A stretch of DNA of 64,000 bases from an uncultured Gemmataceae bacterium. Lineage in GTDB: Bacteria > Planctomycetota > Planctomycetia > Gemmatales > Gemmataceae. The translations under genes were made by a program, and so were the position numbers. This document shows positions 9,088 to 17,655 of the stretch, one piece after another; position 1 is the stretch's first letter, and every line of letters begins with the position of its first letter. The stretch covers positions 62,001 through 126,000 of the forward strand of contig CALDUY010000029.1 in assembly GCA_937923405.1 (NCBI GenBank), given 5' to 3'. The notes beneath the pieces were generated by a model that searched no databases, was not told where the DNA came from, and saw only the letters and a list, made by a program, of their open reading frames with translations.

Positions 9088-11277
9088 TTACTTCCCGTTG
9101 ATCCGCGTGACCGCTTGGCCTGTCAGTAACGGCTGATTGGTCACGTCGAATTTCGCCAGCTGGAAAAAGATCGGCTTGCCCTTATGGACGCAGGTGAACT
9201 CCACTCGATGCTTCCCCGGTGGAACGACTAGTTGATGCTTCAGCTCGACTCGTCCAGAAGGAATCGTGTGAGTCGCTGTCAATAATCGCCCGTGTACCCG
9301 ATGTTCCACCGCAGACGGAGCGAGGACTTCGTAGCTCAGTGTGATCGTTCGTGGAAGGTCGAGCGGGTTGAACAGTTCGACCGCGCCGACACCGTGTTCA
9401 AAACCGCGAACGCGGTCAGGATCGGCGGGATTGATGGGCAGATTGCCGCACCACAGCGCCACTTCCGTAGGATGGCGTGCGTCCAACTCCAGCTGTGTCC
9501 AGCTCGACGCTCCGACTCGCTCTCGGAAGCGCGCGGTCCACGGTCGCAGGTCAAAGAAAAGATCGCGTCCGTTGGCACAAACGATCGCCTCCACGTCTAG
9601 CAGTTGCCGCAACCGCGCGACCATGTCAGCACCGTTTTTGGGATACCCCTTTCGGTCGAGGTGGATACCAGCGAAGCCCATAAGGGCGGCTTGCTCGATC
9701 TGTCGTTCGAGCGGGGCCCGACCCAGGGCAGCGAATACAGCATCGGGATAACGTCCGCGTACCATGCCGTGGCTCCAGCGTAGCTGGCGACTGGTCACGG
9801 ACAAGCGGAAGTGATCGCAGTCCCCCGTACCCAGCACCCCGGTTGACTCCGGAAATGAGACGATGGGCAGTTGCAGAACCATCGAGTCCGGCGGCAGTAT
9901 CGCTTCCAGCTGAGCCACAAACTCCCGCACCGGAGCGACTCCGGACGGATCGGCAGGCCGGGCGTGGAACATCGGTCGTGGGGACTGATCGAATAGCCCG
10001 CCAACCAGCAAAACCAGTGTCGCCGCTACTGCCCCGACGAATGAACCTCGGCCACGAGCCTTGGCCCACTGGAGCAGCGGATCAAGAACGAGACACACTG
10101 CGGTTAGCGAGAAGAACGCCAGGAAGATCGAGATGCGGTTGTAGGCCCGGATCATGGGCGAAATAAAGTAGGCGAACAGGTAGGCAAAGCCGGTCACGGT
10201 GGCCAGCAGCAGACCGGCTAGAGTGAACAGCCCCAATACCCGACCCAGCGACCAAGTCGTGGATTGTCGCGGCCAGAGGAGAAAGTAACCGATCAGGCCG
10301 ACCAACCCCACCGCTCCGACCAGCCCCAAGCCGCTCATCTGGGCTTCGTTGTTGGCCCCAGGCACGGCGGTTAGGTAGGACTGATTCAGGCGAGCGAAGC
10401 GGTCGATCTGATGATGTGGAATCGGCAACAGCAGGTGGACGAGGCGCAGCCCGTAGACCTCGGCCTCGACCGGAAAGCGCGTGGCCACATCGCGATTAGT
10501 GCCCAGCGTGGACCGCGTGTGCAGCGTCGGCGCGATTTGAGCAAACAGGCCGGCTGTGATAACCGTCACCAGCACCGCGGACGGAACCAGCTGGATCAGA
10601 CGGCCCTGAGCCACTGCACAGGCCAACCCAGCCACGGCCAGGAAAAAGCAACCGAAGAAGGCGTAATAGACTCCACCGCCAGAGGCCAACACCGCGATCA
10701 GTAGCGCTGCCAGCCAGCGACCCCAGGGGAACTGACCATCTGCTCCTCGTGACAATTCGCCCCGACAGGTCCAGATCGCGATCAGAACAATCAATGGCAC
10801 CAGATAATACGACGCCAGGAACAAGTGTCCGAAGCGGAAGTAATGGTAGGGAGTAAAGGCGAAGAGCAGGCTGCCGACCACCGCGGCCAACGCCCCGACC
10901 CGGAGTGTTCGCAACGTCAGCAGGGCGGTCGCTGCCGTCAGGGGGAAACCCAGGAGGAAAAAGACGTTGACCAGCCAGTGAATGTCGGAAGAGAAGTAGG
11001 ATAGCCCGCGAATCATCAGCAGGTGGACCGTCTCGACGGCAGGAAAGTCGCGCATGTCGGTGCCGAACGGTGCGCCGCGTCGCTCGGAGAAAAGCGGACT
11101 TCCCGTCTCCAGATAGTTCTGAATGAAAGCCTGAAAGAACAGTGTGTCGCCATACCAGTTGAACGGTTCGGAGAGGGTCGCGGGGTGGAGGCGATACGCC
11201 AGCACCACGATCAGCACGGCCAGGCTAACGGTGACCAGATAGAGGACCAACTCAGCGAGATAGGATCGCGCTTTCAT
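9088..11277 (-). CDS. Large polytopic membrane protein of glycosyltransferase (PMT/DUF6311-like) type
   Basis: 729 residues. About a dozen hydrophobic helices fill residues 10-420, starting with a signal-anchor (LAELVLYLVTVSLAVLIVVLAYRL cut short here). The soluble C-terminal third (about 430-729) contains HARPADPSGVAPVREFVA and a beta-rich end. The arrangement resembles lipid-linked-sugar glycosyltransferases of the PMT/ArnT/DUF6311 group: an acidic loop after the first helix (NWYGDTLFFQAFIQNYLETG), aromatic FTPYHYFRFGHLF, and a periplasmic C-terminal domain. It is last in a minus-strand series with a methyltransferase, a DPM1-like glycosyltransferase and an epimerase. This suggests a role in transferring or flipping a polyprenyl-linked sugar during surface-glycan assembly. 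The exact enzyme class is inferred. Confidence 0.7.
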   Translation of the reverse strand: MKARSYLAELVLYLVTVSLAVLIVVLAYRLHPATLSEPFNWYGDTLFFQAFIQNYLETGSPLFSERRGAPFGTDMRDFPAVETVHLLMIRGLSYFSSDIHWLVNVFFLLGFPLTAATALLTLRTLRVGALAAVVGSLLFAFTPYHYFRFGHLFLASYYLVPLIVLIAIWTCRGELSRGADGQFPWGRWLAALLIAVLASGGGVYYAFFGCFFLAVAGLACAVAQGRLIQLVPSAVLVTVITAGLFAQIAPTLHTRSTLGTNRDVATRFPVEAEVYGLRLVHLLLPIPHHQIDRFARLNQSYLTAVPGANNEAQMSGLGLVGAVGLVGLIGYFLLWPRQSTTWSLGRVLGLFTLAGLLLATVTGFAYLFAYFISPMIRAYNRISIFLAFFSLTAVCLVLDPLLQWAKARGRGSFVGAVAATLVLLVGGLFDQSPRPMFHARPADPSGVAPVREFVAQLEAILPPDSMVLQLPIVSFPESTGVLGTGDCDHFRLSVTSRQLRWSHGMVRGRYPDAVFAALGRAPLERQIEQAALMGFAGIHLDRKGYPKNGADMVARLRQLLDVEAIVCANGRDLFFDLRPWTARFRERVGASSWTQLELDARHPTEVALWCGNLPINPADPDRVRGFEHGVGAVELFNPLDLPRTITLSYEVLAPSAVEHRVHGRLLTATHTIPSGRVELKHQLVVPPGKHRVEFTCVHKGKPIFFQLAKFDVTNQPLLTGQAVTRINGK

Positions 11278-11348
11278 GTTTTCTCCGATGCATTCACGGT
11301 TTGCTGATGAGTCAGCAAGACACTTTTCCTTTCGTCAATCTCTTCTGT

Positions 11349-12602
11349 TCAAGCCACCGAAGCCACGGGTCGGCTGGCATAGTGCGGTCGCGGTAATGGC
11401 AGCAAGAATTGACCCCCGCGCCGGAGGTACTCTGCCTGCTGACGGAAGATCTCGTCGGCAAAGTTCCACGACAACAGCAGCGTGACATCCGGTCGACGTC
11501 GCAGCAGTTCTTCCGCGGGCAGAACCGGGATGTGATGGCCCGGCGTCAACAGCCCTTGTTTGTACGGGCTTTTGTCCACGATGTACGGCAGCAGGTCGGG
11601 GCCTATGCCGCAGTAGGCTAGCAGCGTCATTCCCTTGGCCGGCGCGCCGTATCCCGCCAATGTCCGACCCGACCGCTGGAGGCGGTTTAGTTCGTCGCGG
11701 AGCAGTTCGCGCTGCTGAGCCACCTGGGCTGCGAACGTCGCCCACCGAGACGGATCGCGCAGCCCCAGGTCGTTCTCTCGCTGCAGCAATTGCCCAACCG
11801 AGTCGGAGCGCGATCGCGGACCGCCTCGCCGCTGGGCCACGACCAGGATCGAGCCGCCGTGAATCGCCACTTCGGTTACGTCGATCAATTCCATGCCGAC
11901 CTGCTGGAACAAGCGATCGAGGACACCAACCGACAGGTAGCAGTGGTGTTCGTGGTAGACCGTGTCGTACTCCAGCTTCTCGAAGAACGGCACCAACCAG
12001 GGGCACTCGACAACGGCCACGCCATCGTCGGTCAACACTCGTTCCAGGCCACGGGCGAAATCGACTTGATCGTCGACGTGTGCCAAGACGTGCCGGGCCA
12101 GGATCAACTTGGCCACGCCGACTTCGTCGCGCAGCTGAGCCGCCGTCGTCTCGCCGAAGAACGCGCAGCGAGTTGGCACTCCGTCTTCAACCGCTTTGGC
12201 AGCGATGTTCTCGGCTGGCTCGATCCCCAGTACCTCCAGGCCGCGCGCTTGGAAGGCGCGCAACACGGTGCCATCATTACTGGCCGCTTCAAACACTCGA
12301 TCGCCTGGTCGCAGACCGAACCGGCTGCTTAACGACGAGGCCAGGAACTGGGCGTGCGACCGGGCCAGGTCCGACGTTCCCGTGACGTAGAGGTAGTGCT
12401 TGAACATCGTCTCAGGCGGCACCTTCTCATCCAGCTGCACCAATCCACAGTCGGGACAAAGTACCAGCCGCAACGGAAACAGCGGCTCGGGATCCTCGAT
12501 CCGGCTCGGCGGCAGAAACGAATTCGCCAGCGCGGTTACGCCGAGGTCGAGAATCGGCTCAAGCCCAGTCGTCGAACAGATGCGGCACTGATGGACGTGC
12601 AT
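11349..12602 (-). CDS. SAM-dependent C-methyltransferase (zinc-ribbon, TylCIII/NovU-like) for deoxysugars
   Basis: 417 residues from the ATG that places MHVHQCRIC at the N-terminus, with AAGGA and GAGG upstream; longer starts at 12614 or 12656 are possible. A four-cysteine zinc site is formed by C6, C9, C49 and C52 (Methyltransf_13). The SAM domain follows with EAASNDGTVL near 105-114. The C-terminal Rossmann-like domain carries GYGAPAKGMTLLAYCGIG and PGHHIPV. Enzymes of this build methylate C-3 of NDP-keto-deoxysugars; others in the superfamily act on different carbons. It lies between the GT2 gene and the polytopic membrane gene, supporting a role in nucleotide-sugar tailoring. Confidence 0.85.
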   Translation of the reverse strand: MHVHQCRICSTTGLEPILDLGVTALANSFLPPSRIEDPEPLFPLRLVLCPDCGLVQLDEKVPPETMFKHYLYVTGTSDLARSHAQFLASSLSSRFGLRPGDRVFEAASNDGTVLRAFQARGLEVLGIEPAENIAAKAVEDGVPTRCAFFGETTAAQLRDEVGVAKLILARHVLAHVDDQVDFARGLERVLTDDGVAVVECPWLVPFFEKLEYDTVYHEHHCYLSVGVLDRLFQQVGMELIDVTEVAIHGGSILVVAQRRGGPRSRSDSVGQLLQRENDLGLRDPSRWATFAAQVAQQRELLRDELNRLQRSGRTLAGYGAPAKGMTLLAYCGIGPDLLPYIVDKSPYKQGLLTPGHHIPVLPAEELLRRRPDVTLLLSWNFADEIFRQQAEYLRRGGQFLLPLPRPHYASRPVASVA

Positions 12603-12698
12603 AGCCTCGATCATCCTTGAGAAGGCCCAGGGAAGAGGTTCCCCGAGTCGGATCAATTGCCCTCCGTCGCTTCGTGCCGGACAGGGCCAACGGCAAGT

Positions 12699-13736
12699 TC
12701 AGGCGGCGCGTCCTTGCTCCGAGGGTGCGTCGGGGACGGTCGGTGGCGCGGCCAGGAACCCGACGGTACGGCGGCCGTCGCGGACTTCCTCGCCCCAGTT
12801 AAAGTTGATCGTGTAATCCACCAGCCACAGCGGACGTTGCTTGCACTCCGCGTAGATCCGCGCGATGTACTCCCCCAGTACGCCGATGCCCAGCGACAGC
12901 ACTCCCAACGTGATCAGTTGCAGGAAGAAGATCGTCGTCAGGCCGGGCGGCTGATGCGAAAACGCCCACAGCAGGAAGTACACCAACATCAGCCCGCACG
13001 CTCCGGTTAGCACCGCCAGGCCGAACAGACTGAACATCCGCAGCGGTTTGACCGAGAAGTTGAACACTGCGTTCCAGGTGAAGCCAATCAAGTACAGCGG
13101 GTTGACCTTGCTCTCGCCCTGGGTCCGACCTCGGCGAGTGTACTCGATGCCCACCTGTTTGTAGCCCAGCCAATGGATCATGCCGCGAACGTAACGGCTG
13201 GTCTCCGGCAGCAGCGCGTAGGCATCGCGCACTCGTCGGCTAATCAGACGGAAGTCGCCGGAGTGCAGCGGCAGCTTGACCTCATCGCTCATCCAGCTGA
13301 TGAAGCGCATCGCTAGCATCGTCAGGCCAATCCGTAGGGGCGACTCCCCGACTCGCTTGGATCGCACCCCGTAGACGATGTCGTAGCCTTCCTGCCATTT
13401 GGCGAAAAACTGGGGAATCAGTTCGGGTGGGTCCTGCAAGTCGGCGTCGATGACCATGATAGCCTCGCCGCGCGCTGCCATCATGCCGGCAGTAATGGAG
13501 TTTTGATAGCCAAAATTTCGACTAAGTCGCAGATATTTCCACCGCCGATCTGCCTCGCACAGCTCGGCGACCAGCTCGGGAGTACGGTCCGTGCTGCCGT
13601 TATCGACGACAATCACCTCAAACGGCACTCCCAGTTGGGTTAGATGCTCGTTGAGTGTGGCGTAGGTGTCGCGGATCACTTCCTGCTCGTTGAGAACCGG
13701 GACAACCATGCTGAACAAGGGACTGCCATTGGCCAT
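12699..13736 (-). CDS. DPM1/GtrB-like family 2 glycosyltransferase
   Basis: 345 residues. The GT-A domain begins SMVVPVLNEQEVI and has FEVIVVDNGSTDRTPEL, then VIDADLQDPPELI with the DxD-type metal site, typical of polyprenyl-phosphate glycosyltransferases. Two C-terminal helix pairs (FGLAVLTGACGLMLVYFLLW and FFLQLITLGVLSLGIGVL) anchor it in the inner membrane, followed by GEYIARIYAECKQRPLW. The predicted reaction is transfer of a sugar from a nucleotide donor to a polyprenyl phosphate. It follows the epimerase gene on the same strand by 27 bases, so both are probably co-transcribed. The sugar is not predictable. Confidence 0.93.
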   Translation of the reverse strand: MANGSPLFSMVVPVLNEQEVIRDTYATLNEHLTQLGVPFEVIVVDNGSTDRTPELVAELCEADRRWKYLRLSRNFGYQNSITAGMMAARGEAIMVIDADLQDPPELIPQFFAKWQEGYDIVYGVRSKRVGESPLRIGLTMLAMRFISWMSDEVKLPLHSGDFRLISRRVRDAYALLPETSRYVRGMIHWLGYKQVGIEYTRRGRTQGESKVNPLYLIGFTWNAVFNFSVKPLRMFSLFGLAVLTGACGLMLVYFLLWAFSHQPPGLTTIFFLQLITLGVLSLGIGVLGEYIARIYAECKQRPLWLVDYTINFNWGEEVRDGRRTVGFLAAPPTVPDAPSEQGRAA

Positions 13737-13763
13737 GATGGAAGGTTCCTATGAAGACCGCGC

Positions 13764-14705
13764 TCAGGCGGCGCAAAGGGATCTCGCACGATACCACTGC
13801 CAGGTCGCTCGAACCCCGGCTTGCAGGTCGTATCGAGCCGACCAGCCGAGCAGCTCCTGAGCTAAGCTAACATCAGCAACCCAGTCGAGCGGCTCGTCGG
13901 GCCGATTGGGCACCGCGCCGTAGGTCGCTCGAACCCCAGTCCCGCTCTCCTGGAGAATTGTCTCAACCATTTCCGCTACTCGATGCTGTCGTCCAGTGCC
14001 GGCGTTGAGGATGCGGCCCCGCGCTGCCGGATGCCGAACCGCCCGTTGCAACAACTCGACGACATCTGCGACGTAGATGAAGTCACGTCCTTGTCGACCC
14101 GACGACACCTGGGGCGACTGGCCAGCGGCACAACAGCCCATGACATAGGGCACCAGCCGAGAGGGGGCTTCCCACGGACCGTAGACATTAAAGAGGCGAA
14201 TAGTCGAGATTGGGGCACCACGGAATGCCTCGGCCTGGCAGAACAGAGTAGCGGCGGCTTTAGTAACGGCATAGTCCGATCGAGGATCGAGGCGGTCGGA
14301 TTCGCGCATCGGAGCATTCTTGTGGCCGTACTCCGCCGACGAGCCAGCGTGAACCATGCCGAGGAAGTCACGTCCGGCCAAGGCGTCGAGCAGGTTCACG
14401 GTGCCCGTCAGATTGGCGGCCAACAGGGTTGCTCGATCGCTGGCAGTGGGGGACACGCCACAGGCCGCCAGGTGGTAGATGATCTCGGGGCGACACGCCT
14501 CGACAGCTCGGCGAACATCGACAGCGCGGGTCAGATCTCCTTGATAGACGACGAATTGACCAGCCAGATCCGCCAACCGCCAAGGTTGGGCTTCCTGTCT
14601 TAGCAGCAGGTGTACCTCGTTGCCAGCGGCGATTTCCGCGCGGACCAAGTTGGCCCCAATGAATCCGCTCGCACCAGTAATCAGCACTCGCCAGGGCCGG
14701 GCCAA
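13764..14705 (-). CDS. NAD-dependent nucleotide-sugar epimerase/dehydratase (extended SDR)
   Basis: 313 residues. The Rossmann loop is ITGASGFIGANLV near the N-terminus. The catalytic set is GSSAEYG plus YAVTKAAATL (YxxxK), followed by the usual RLFNVYGPWEAPSRLVP and GRDFIYVADV segments. The start is TTG at 14705 with GGAGG seven bases upstream; no closer ATG is in frame. Extended SDRs of this type act on NDP-sugars as epimerases, dehydratases or reductases, and the motifs do not separate these. It is first in the minus-strand glycan set (epimerase, GT2, methyltransferase, polytopic protein) and is divergent from the Anbu gene across 224 bases. Confidence 0.9.
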   Translation of the reverse strand: MARPWRVLITGASGFIGANLVRAEIAAGNEVHLLLRQEAQPWRLADLAGQFVVYQGDLTRAVDVRRAVEACRPEIIYHLAACGVSPTASDRATLLAANLTGTVNLLDALAGRDFLGMVHAGSSAEYGHKNAPMRESDRLDPRSDYAVTKAAATLFCQAEAFRGAPISTIRLFNVYGPWEAPSRLVPYVMGCCAAGQSPQVSSGRQGRDFIYVADVVELLQRAVRHPAARGRILNAGTGRQHRVAEMVETILQESGTGVRATYGAVPNRPDEPLDWVADVSLAQELLGWSARYDLQAGVRATWQWYRARSLCAA

Positions 14706-14929
14706 GGCGGACCCTCCATGTCGCCTTCGCTGGGACGTATCTTAAGAGAGCGAAATGATAGCCCCCCTGCCGCACGCCGTTCAAGATCAACTTTCTCGAC
14801 CCAGCCAGTGGGTATTACGATCTCTTTAGAAGCTAGCGGGTTCGCCTTTCCCCTCTTTCTTGGGGCCGCTGGCCTATGTTACGATACTTCATCAAGAGAA
14901 GCGGGCGACCGAATCGGAGAGGGCGAGAC

Positions 14930-15676
14930 GTGACCTACTGTTTGGGAATCCTTACGCATCAAGGGTTAGTAATGGCGTCGGACTCGCGGACCAACGCCGG
15001 CATGGATCAGGTCAACGTCTGCCGCAAGATGCATTTTTTTGTTCGCGAGTCGGAGCGGGTCTTCATCTTGCTAACCGCGGGCAGTCTGTCAGTGACGCAG
15101 TCGGTCACCACGCTGTTGCGGCGCGACTTTGACCTGGGCAAAGGATTGGCCGTGGCTCCGACGTTTTACGACGCCGCTCGCGTCGTGGGCGATCAGGTAC
15201 GCCGAGTCGCCGAGCTGGACCGCGCGGCCCTGGAACGCGATCACTTCGCCTTCAACATTCATCTGTTGCTCGGCGGACAAATCGCTCATGAACCGCCTAA
15301 TTTATATCTGATTTATCCACAAGGCAACCCTCTCTCCGCCACCGAAGATTCCCCCTACCTACAAATTGGTGAGTCTAAATATGGACGACCGATCCTCGAC
15401 CGTGGTGTGCGCTTCCGTCTGACGACGCTGGAGGAGGCAGCTAAGTTTGCCCTCATCTCGATCGACTCGACGATGCGTTCCAACGTGACTGTCGGTCCAC
15501 CCATCGATCTGACCGCCTACCGCGCCAACGACTTGAGCATCCGCCGCTACCGCCGCTTCACGCCCAAAGATCCCGACCTGCAACGGGTGCAGTTTCAGTG
15601 GGAACATGCGCTACGCAAAGCCGTGCTGGAACTGCCCGACATTGTCTTCGAGGATGAGGGAGAACCGGTGATCTGA
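14930..15676 (+). CDS. Anbu proteasome-like peptidase (ancestral beta subunit)
   Basis: 248 residues from the GTG at 14930, preceded by GGAGAGGG. With this start the protein begins (M)TYCLGILTHQGLVMASDSR, the hallmark N-terminus of Anbu. The second residue Thr would become the nucleophile after Met removal, with an Asp in ASDSRTNAG and a Lys in CRKMHFF completing the Ntn-hydrolase site. The frame stays open upstream to 14876, but that would bury the nucleophile. Anbu forms self-assembled proteasome-like particles without a known regulatory ATPase; its substrate is not settled. Usual neighbours (alpha-E, ATP-grasp and transglutaminase genes) are absent. Instead a pyroglutamyl peptidase gene starts two bases after the stop. 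Confidence 0.88.
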   Translation: MTYCLGILTHQGLVMASDSRTNAGMDQVNVCRKMHFFVRESERVFILLTAGSLSVTQSVTTLLRRDFDLGKGLAVAPTFYDAARVVGDQVRRVAELDRAALERDHFAFNIHLLLGGQIAHEPPNLYLIYPQGNPLSATEDSPYLQIGESKYGRPILDRGVRFRLTTLEEAAKFALISIDSTMRSNVTVGPPIDLTAYRANDLSIRRYRRFTPKDPDLQRVQFQWEHALRKAVLELPDIVFEDEGEPVI

Positions 15677-15678
15677 CC

Positions 15679-16302
15679 GTGAAGATGCGCGTACTGGTCA
15701 CTTCGTTCGAGCCGTTCGATGGCCACGAGTTGAACTCCTCCCTGGAGGTCGGTCGTGCCCTAGGCCCGCTGCCGGGAGTCGAACTGAGTTGGACGACGTT
15801 GCCGGTGGTTGCCGGCTTATGCGTCGAGCGCGCCTGGGAACAGGTCCAACGTAAACAACCAGAGGTGCTCGTCGCTCTGGGCCAGGCCGGCTCGTCGCCG
15901 CTGGTGCGCCTGGAAGATCGGGCGGTGAACTTCGATCACTTCGCCTTACCGGACAACTCCAACCAGGTGCGAACCCACTCGATTATTGTGCCTGGGGCAC
16001 CGGCCCTCCTACGCACACCGATCCCTTTGTCCCAGCTGCACCAACGACTGCAAGCCTTGGGCCAGCCGGTCCAGTTGTCCTTCTCCGCTGGCAGCTTCGT
16101 CTGTAATCATCTGTACTTTCACTTGCTTCATCGAGCGAGCGCCAGGCTGAAGGTACTGTTTGTTCATCTGCCATTACTGCCGACCCAACCCGCCGCCGCG
16201 CATGTTCACACCATGCCGTTGGAACGTCAAGTGGAGTGCGTTCGCCAGACCATCCTCGCTTGTGTAGAGTTGCTCAGCGGCATGGAACAAGAAGCGCGAT
16301 AA
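15679..16302 (+). CDS. pcp: Pyrrolidone-carboxylate (pyroglutamyl) peptidase, family C15
   Basis: 207 residues. A GTG at 15679, two bases after the Anbu stop, or an ATG at 15685 is the start. The N-terminus VTSFEPFDGHELNSS is the family signature. The catalytic triad is visible as Glu in RLEDRAVNFDHFALPDN, Cys in SAGSFVCNHLYFHLL, and His in VLFVHLPLLP. The enzyme removes N-terminal pyroglutamate from peptides in the cytoplasm. Length and motifs are normal. The tight spacing implies co-translation with the proteasome-like Anbu, so the two may act in sequence on peptides. Confidence 0.93.
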   Translation: MKMRVLVTSFEPFDGHELNSSLEVGRALGPLPGVELSWTTLPVVAGLCVERAWEQVQRKQPEVLVALGQAGSSPLVRLEDRAVNFDHFALPDNSNQVRTHSIIVPGAPALLRTPIPLSQLHQRLQALGQPVQLSFSAGSFVCNHLYFHLLHRASARLKVLFVHLPLLPTQPAAAHVHTMPLERQVECVRQTILACVELLSGMEQEAR

Positions 16303-16369
16303 CAGATGCTCTGAGTCCGAACTTCCTCCGCTCAGACAAGCCGCGTCCGCCTTCGACAATTCTCCTGTG

Positions 16370-16399
16370 TTGGATCCTGACAAGTCATTCGTGTATGAT
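16370..16399 (+). promoter_or_regulatory. Possible sigma70-type promoter for the PIN-TRAM gene
   Basis: A TATGAT hexamer at 16394-16399 lies 18 bases after TTGGAT at 16370-16375, some 70 bases before the GTG at 16468. The -10 match is good and the -35 match is weak. It sits in the 165-bp gap after pcp, where a new transcript would be expected to begin. Confidence 0.3.
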
Positions 16400-16467
16400 A
16401 GAAGCAGACGGGACGATCAAGGCAGCCACCCTGGTATTGTCTCTCCAAAGGTCACGGGAGGTTCTCC

Positions 16468-17631
16468 GTGTTTCATCTGCTTCGCCGCACCTGGAGGTGG
16501 CTGGCCAGTTGTTTCCCAGGCAGACCCCAACAAGGTCAGGTGCTCTTGTGGGTGCTGCGCGGTGTTTTCGGTGCGATCGTCATTAGCATGGCGATGATTG
16601 CCTTTCAGTTCACGCTGGGTACCCCAGCAGATTCCGAACGGCAACCGGACACCGGTCCTGCCTACTTGGTGTTTTTCAGCATCCTTGGCGGCGGCCTGCT
16701 GCTGGTTCTCACCGATATTTGGATCCGCAACAAGCAGATCACCACGATCTCGGCGATCTACTTCGGCCTGCTGTTGGGGTTGCTCTTGGGCAACATTCTA
16801 TCCACGGCGCTGGAGCCATTCCTCTTCGAGTGGAATCCCCAGGCCACCACTCCTTGGCAACAACAACGCAAGGCTCTGATTACCTTGTTGATTACTGTTG
16901 CCTGTTGTTACATCACTATCTCGACCCTGCTTCAAACCAAGGACGAATTCCGCTTTATTATCCCCTATGTGGAATTTTCCAAGCAGCTCAAAGGGGCGAA
17001 ACCGCTCGTTTTAGATACCAGTGTAATTATTGATGGCCGAATTGCCGATATATGCGATACGCGCTTTATCGATACTCGCCTAATCGTACCGCGCTTTGTG
17101 CTTCAAGAGTTGCAGTCCGTGGCCGACAGTTCCGACAAACTCAAGCGGAATCGTGGGCGGCGCGGCCTGGACATGCTGAAGCGGATGCAGAACAACAACA
17201 AGGTCGAACTCGTTCTCCACGATGCCAATCTGCCCGAACTACGCGAAATCCATAAGGTGGACGAACGTTTGGTTATGTTGGCTAAAGTCTTGGGAGCGCG
17301 AGTTGTTACTAATGACTACAACCTGAACAAAATCGCTCAGTTGCAGGGAGTAGACGTCATCAACCTCAATGAGCTGGCCAACGCCATGAAATCGGTGGCT
17401 TTGCCGGGTGAGGTGATGAATGTCCGTGTAGTCAAGGCGGGAGATCAGCTGGGGCAGGGAGTGGGCTATCTCGAAGACGGCACGATGGTCGTCGTCGAAC
17501 AGGGTCGCTCGTACATCGGGCAAGAGGTCACGATCACCGTCACCAGCGTGCTACAGACTCCCGCAGGTCGGATGATCTTCGGTCGTGTCGAAGCACGATC
17601 AGGAGTGCCCACCGGGTCGCAGCCCGTGTAG
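16468..17631 (+). CDS. Membrane PIN-TRAM domain protein (YacL-like)
   Basis: 387 residues from GTG 16468, with GGGAGG seven bases upstream. Four hydrophobic helices occupy about residues 30-165. The PIN domain follows: KPLVLDTSVIIDGRIADIC with the first catalytic Asp, VPRFVLQELQSVAD, and VVTNDYNLNKIAQLQGV with later acidic residues. A TRAM domain ends the protein (GQGVGYLEDGTMVVVEQ...). This is the architecture of B. subtilis YacL. PIN domains are metal-dependent ribonucleases and TRAM binds RNA; the cellular target of this family is not established. A TPR gene starts 24 bases later on the same strand. Confidence 0.93.
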   Translation: MFHLLRRTWRWLASCFPGRPQQGQVLLWVLRGVFGAIVISMAMIAFQFTLGTPADSERQPDTGPAYLVFFSILGGGLLLVLTDIWIRNKQITTISAIYFGLLLGLLLGNILSTALEPFLFEWNPQATTPWQQQRKALITLLITVACCYITISTLLQTKDEFRFIIPYVEFSKQLKGAKPLVLDTSVIIDGRIADICDTRFIDTRLIVPRFVLQELQSVADSSDKLKRNRGRRGLDMLKRMQNNNKVELVLHDANLPELREIHKVDERLVMLAKVLGARVVTNDYNLNKIAQLQGVDVINLNELANAMKSVALPGEVMNVRVVKAGDQLGQGVGYLEDGTMVVVEQGRSYIGQEVTITVTSVLQTPAGRMIFGRVEARSGVPTGSQPV

Positions 17632-17655
17632 CCTACGCACAAAGGAGATCCAGGA

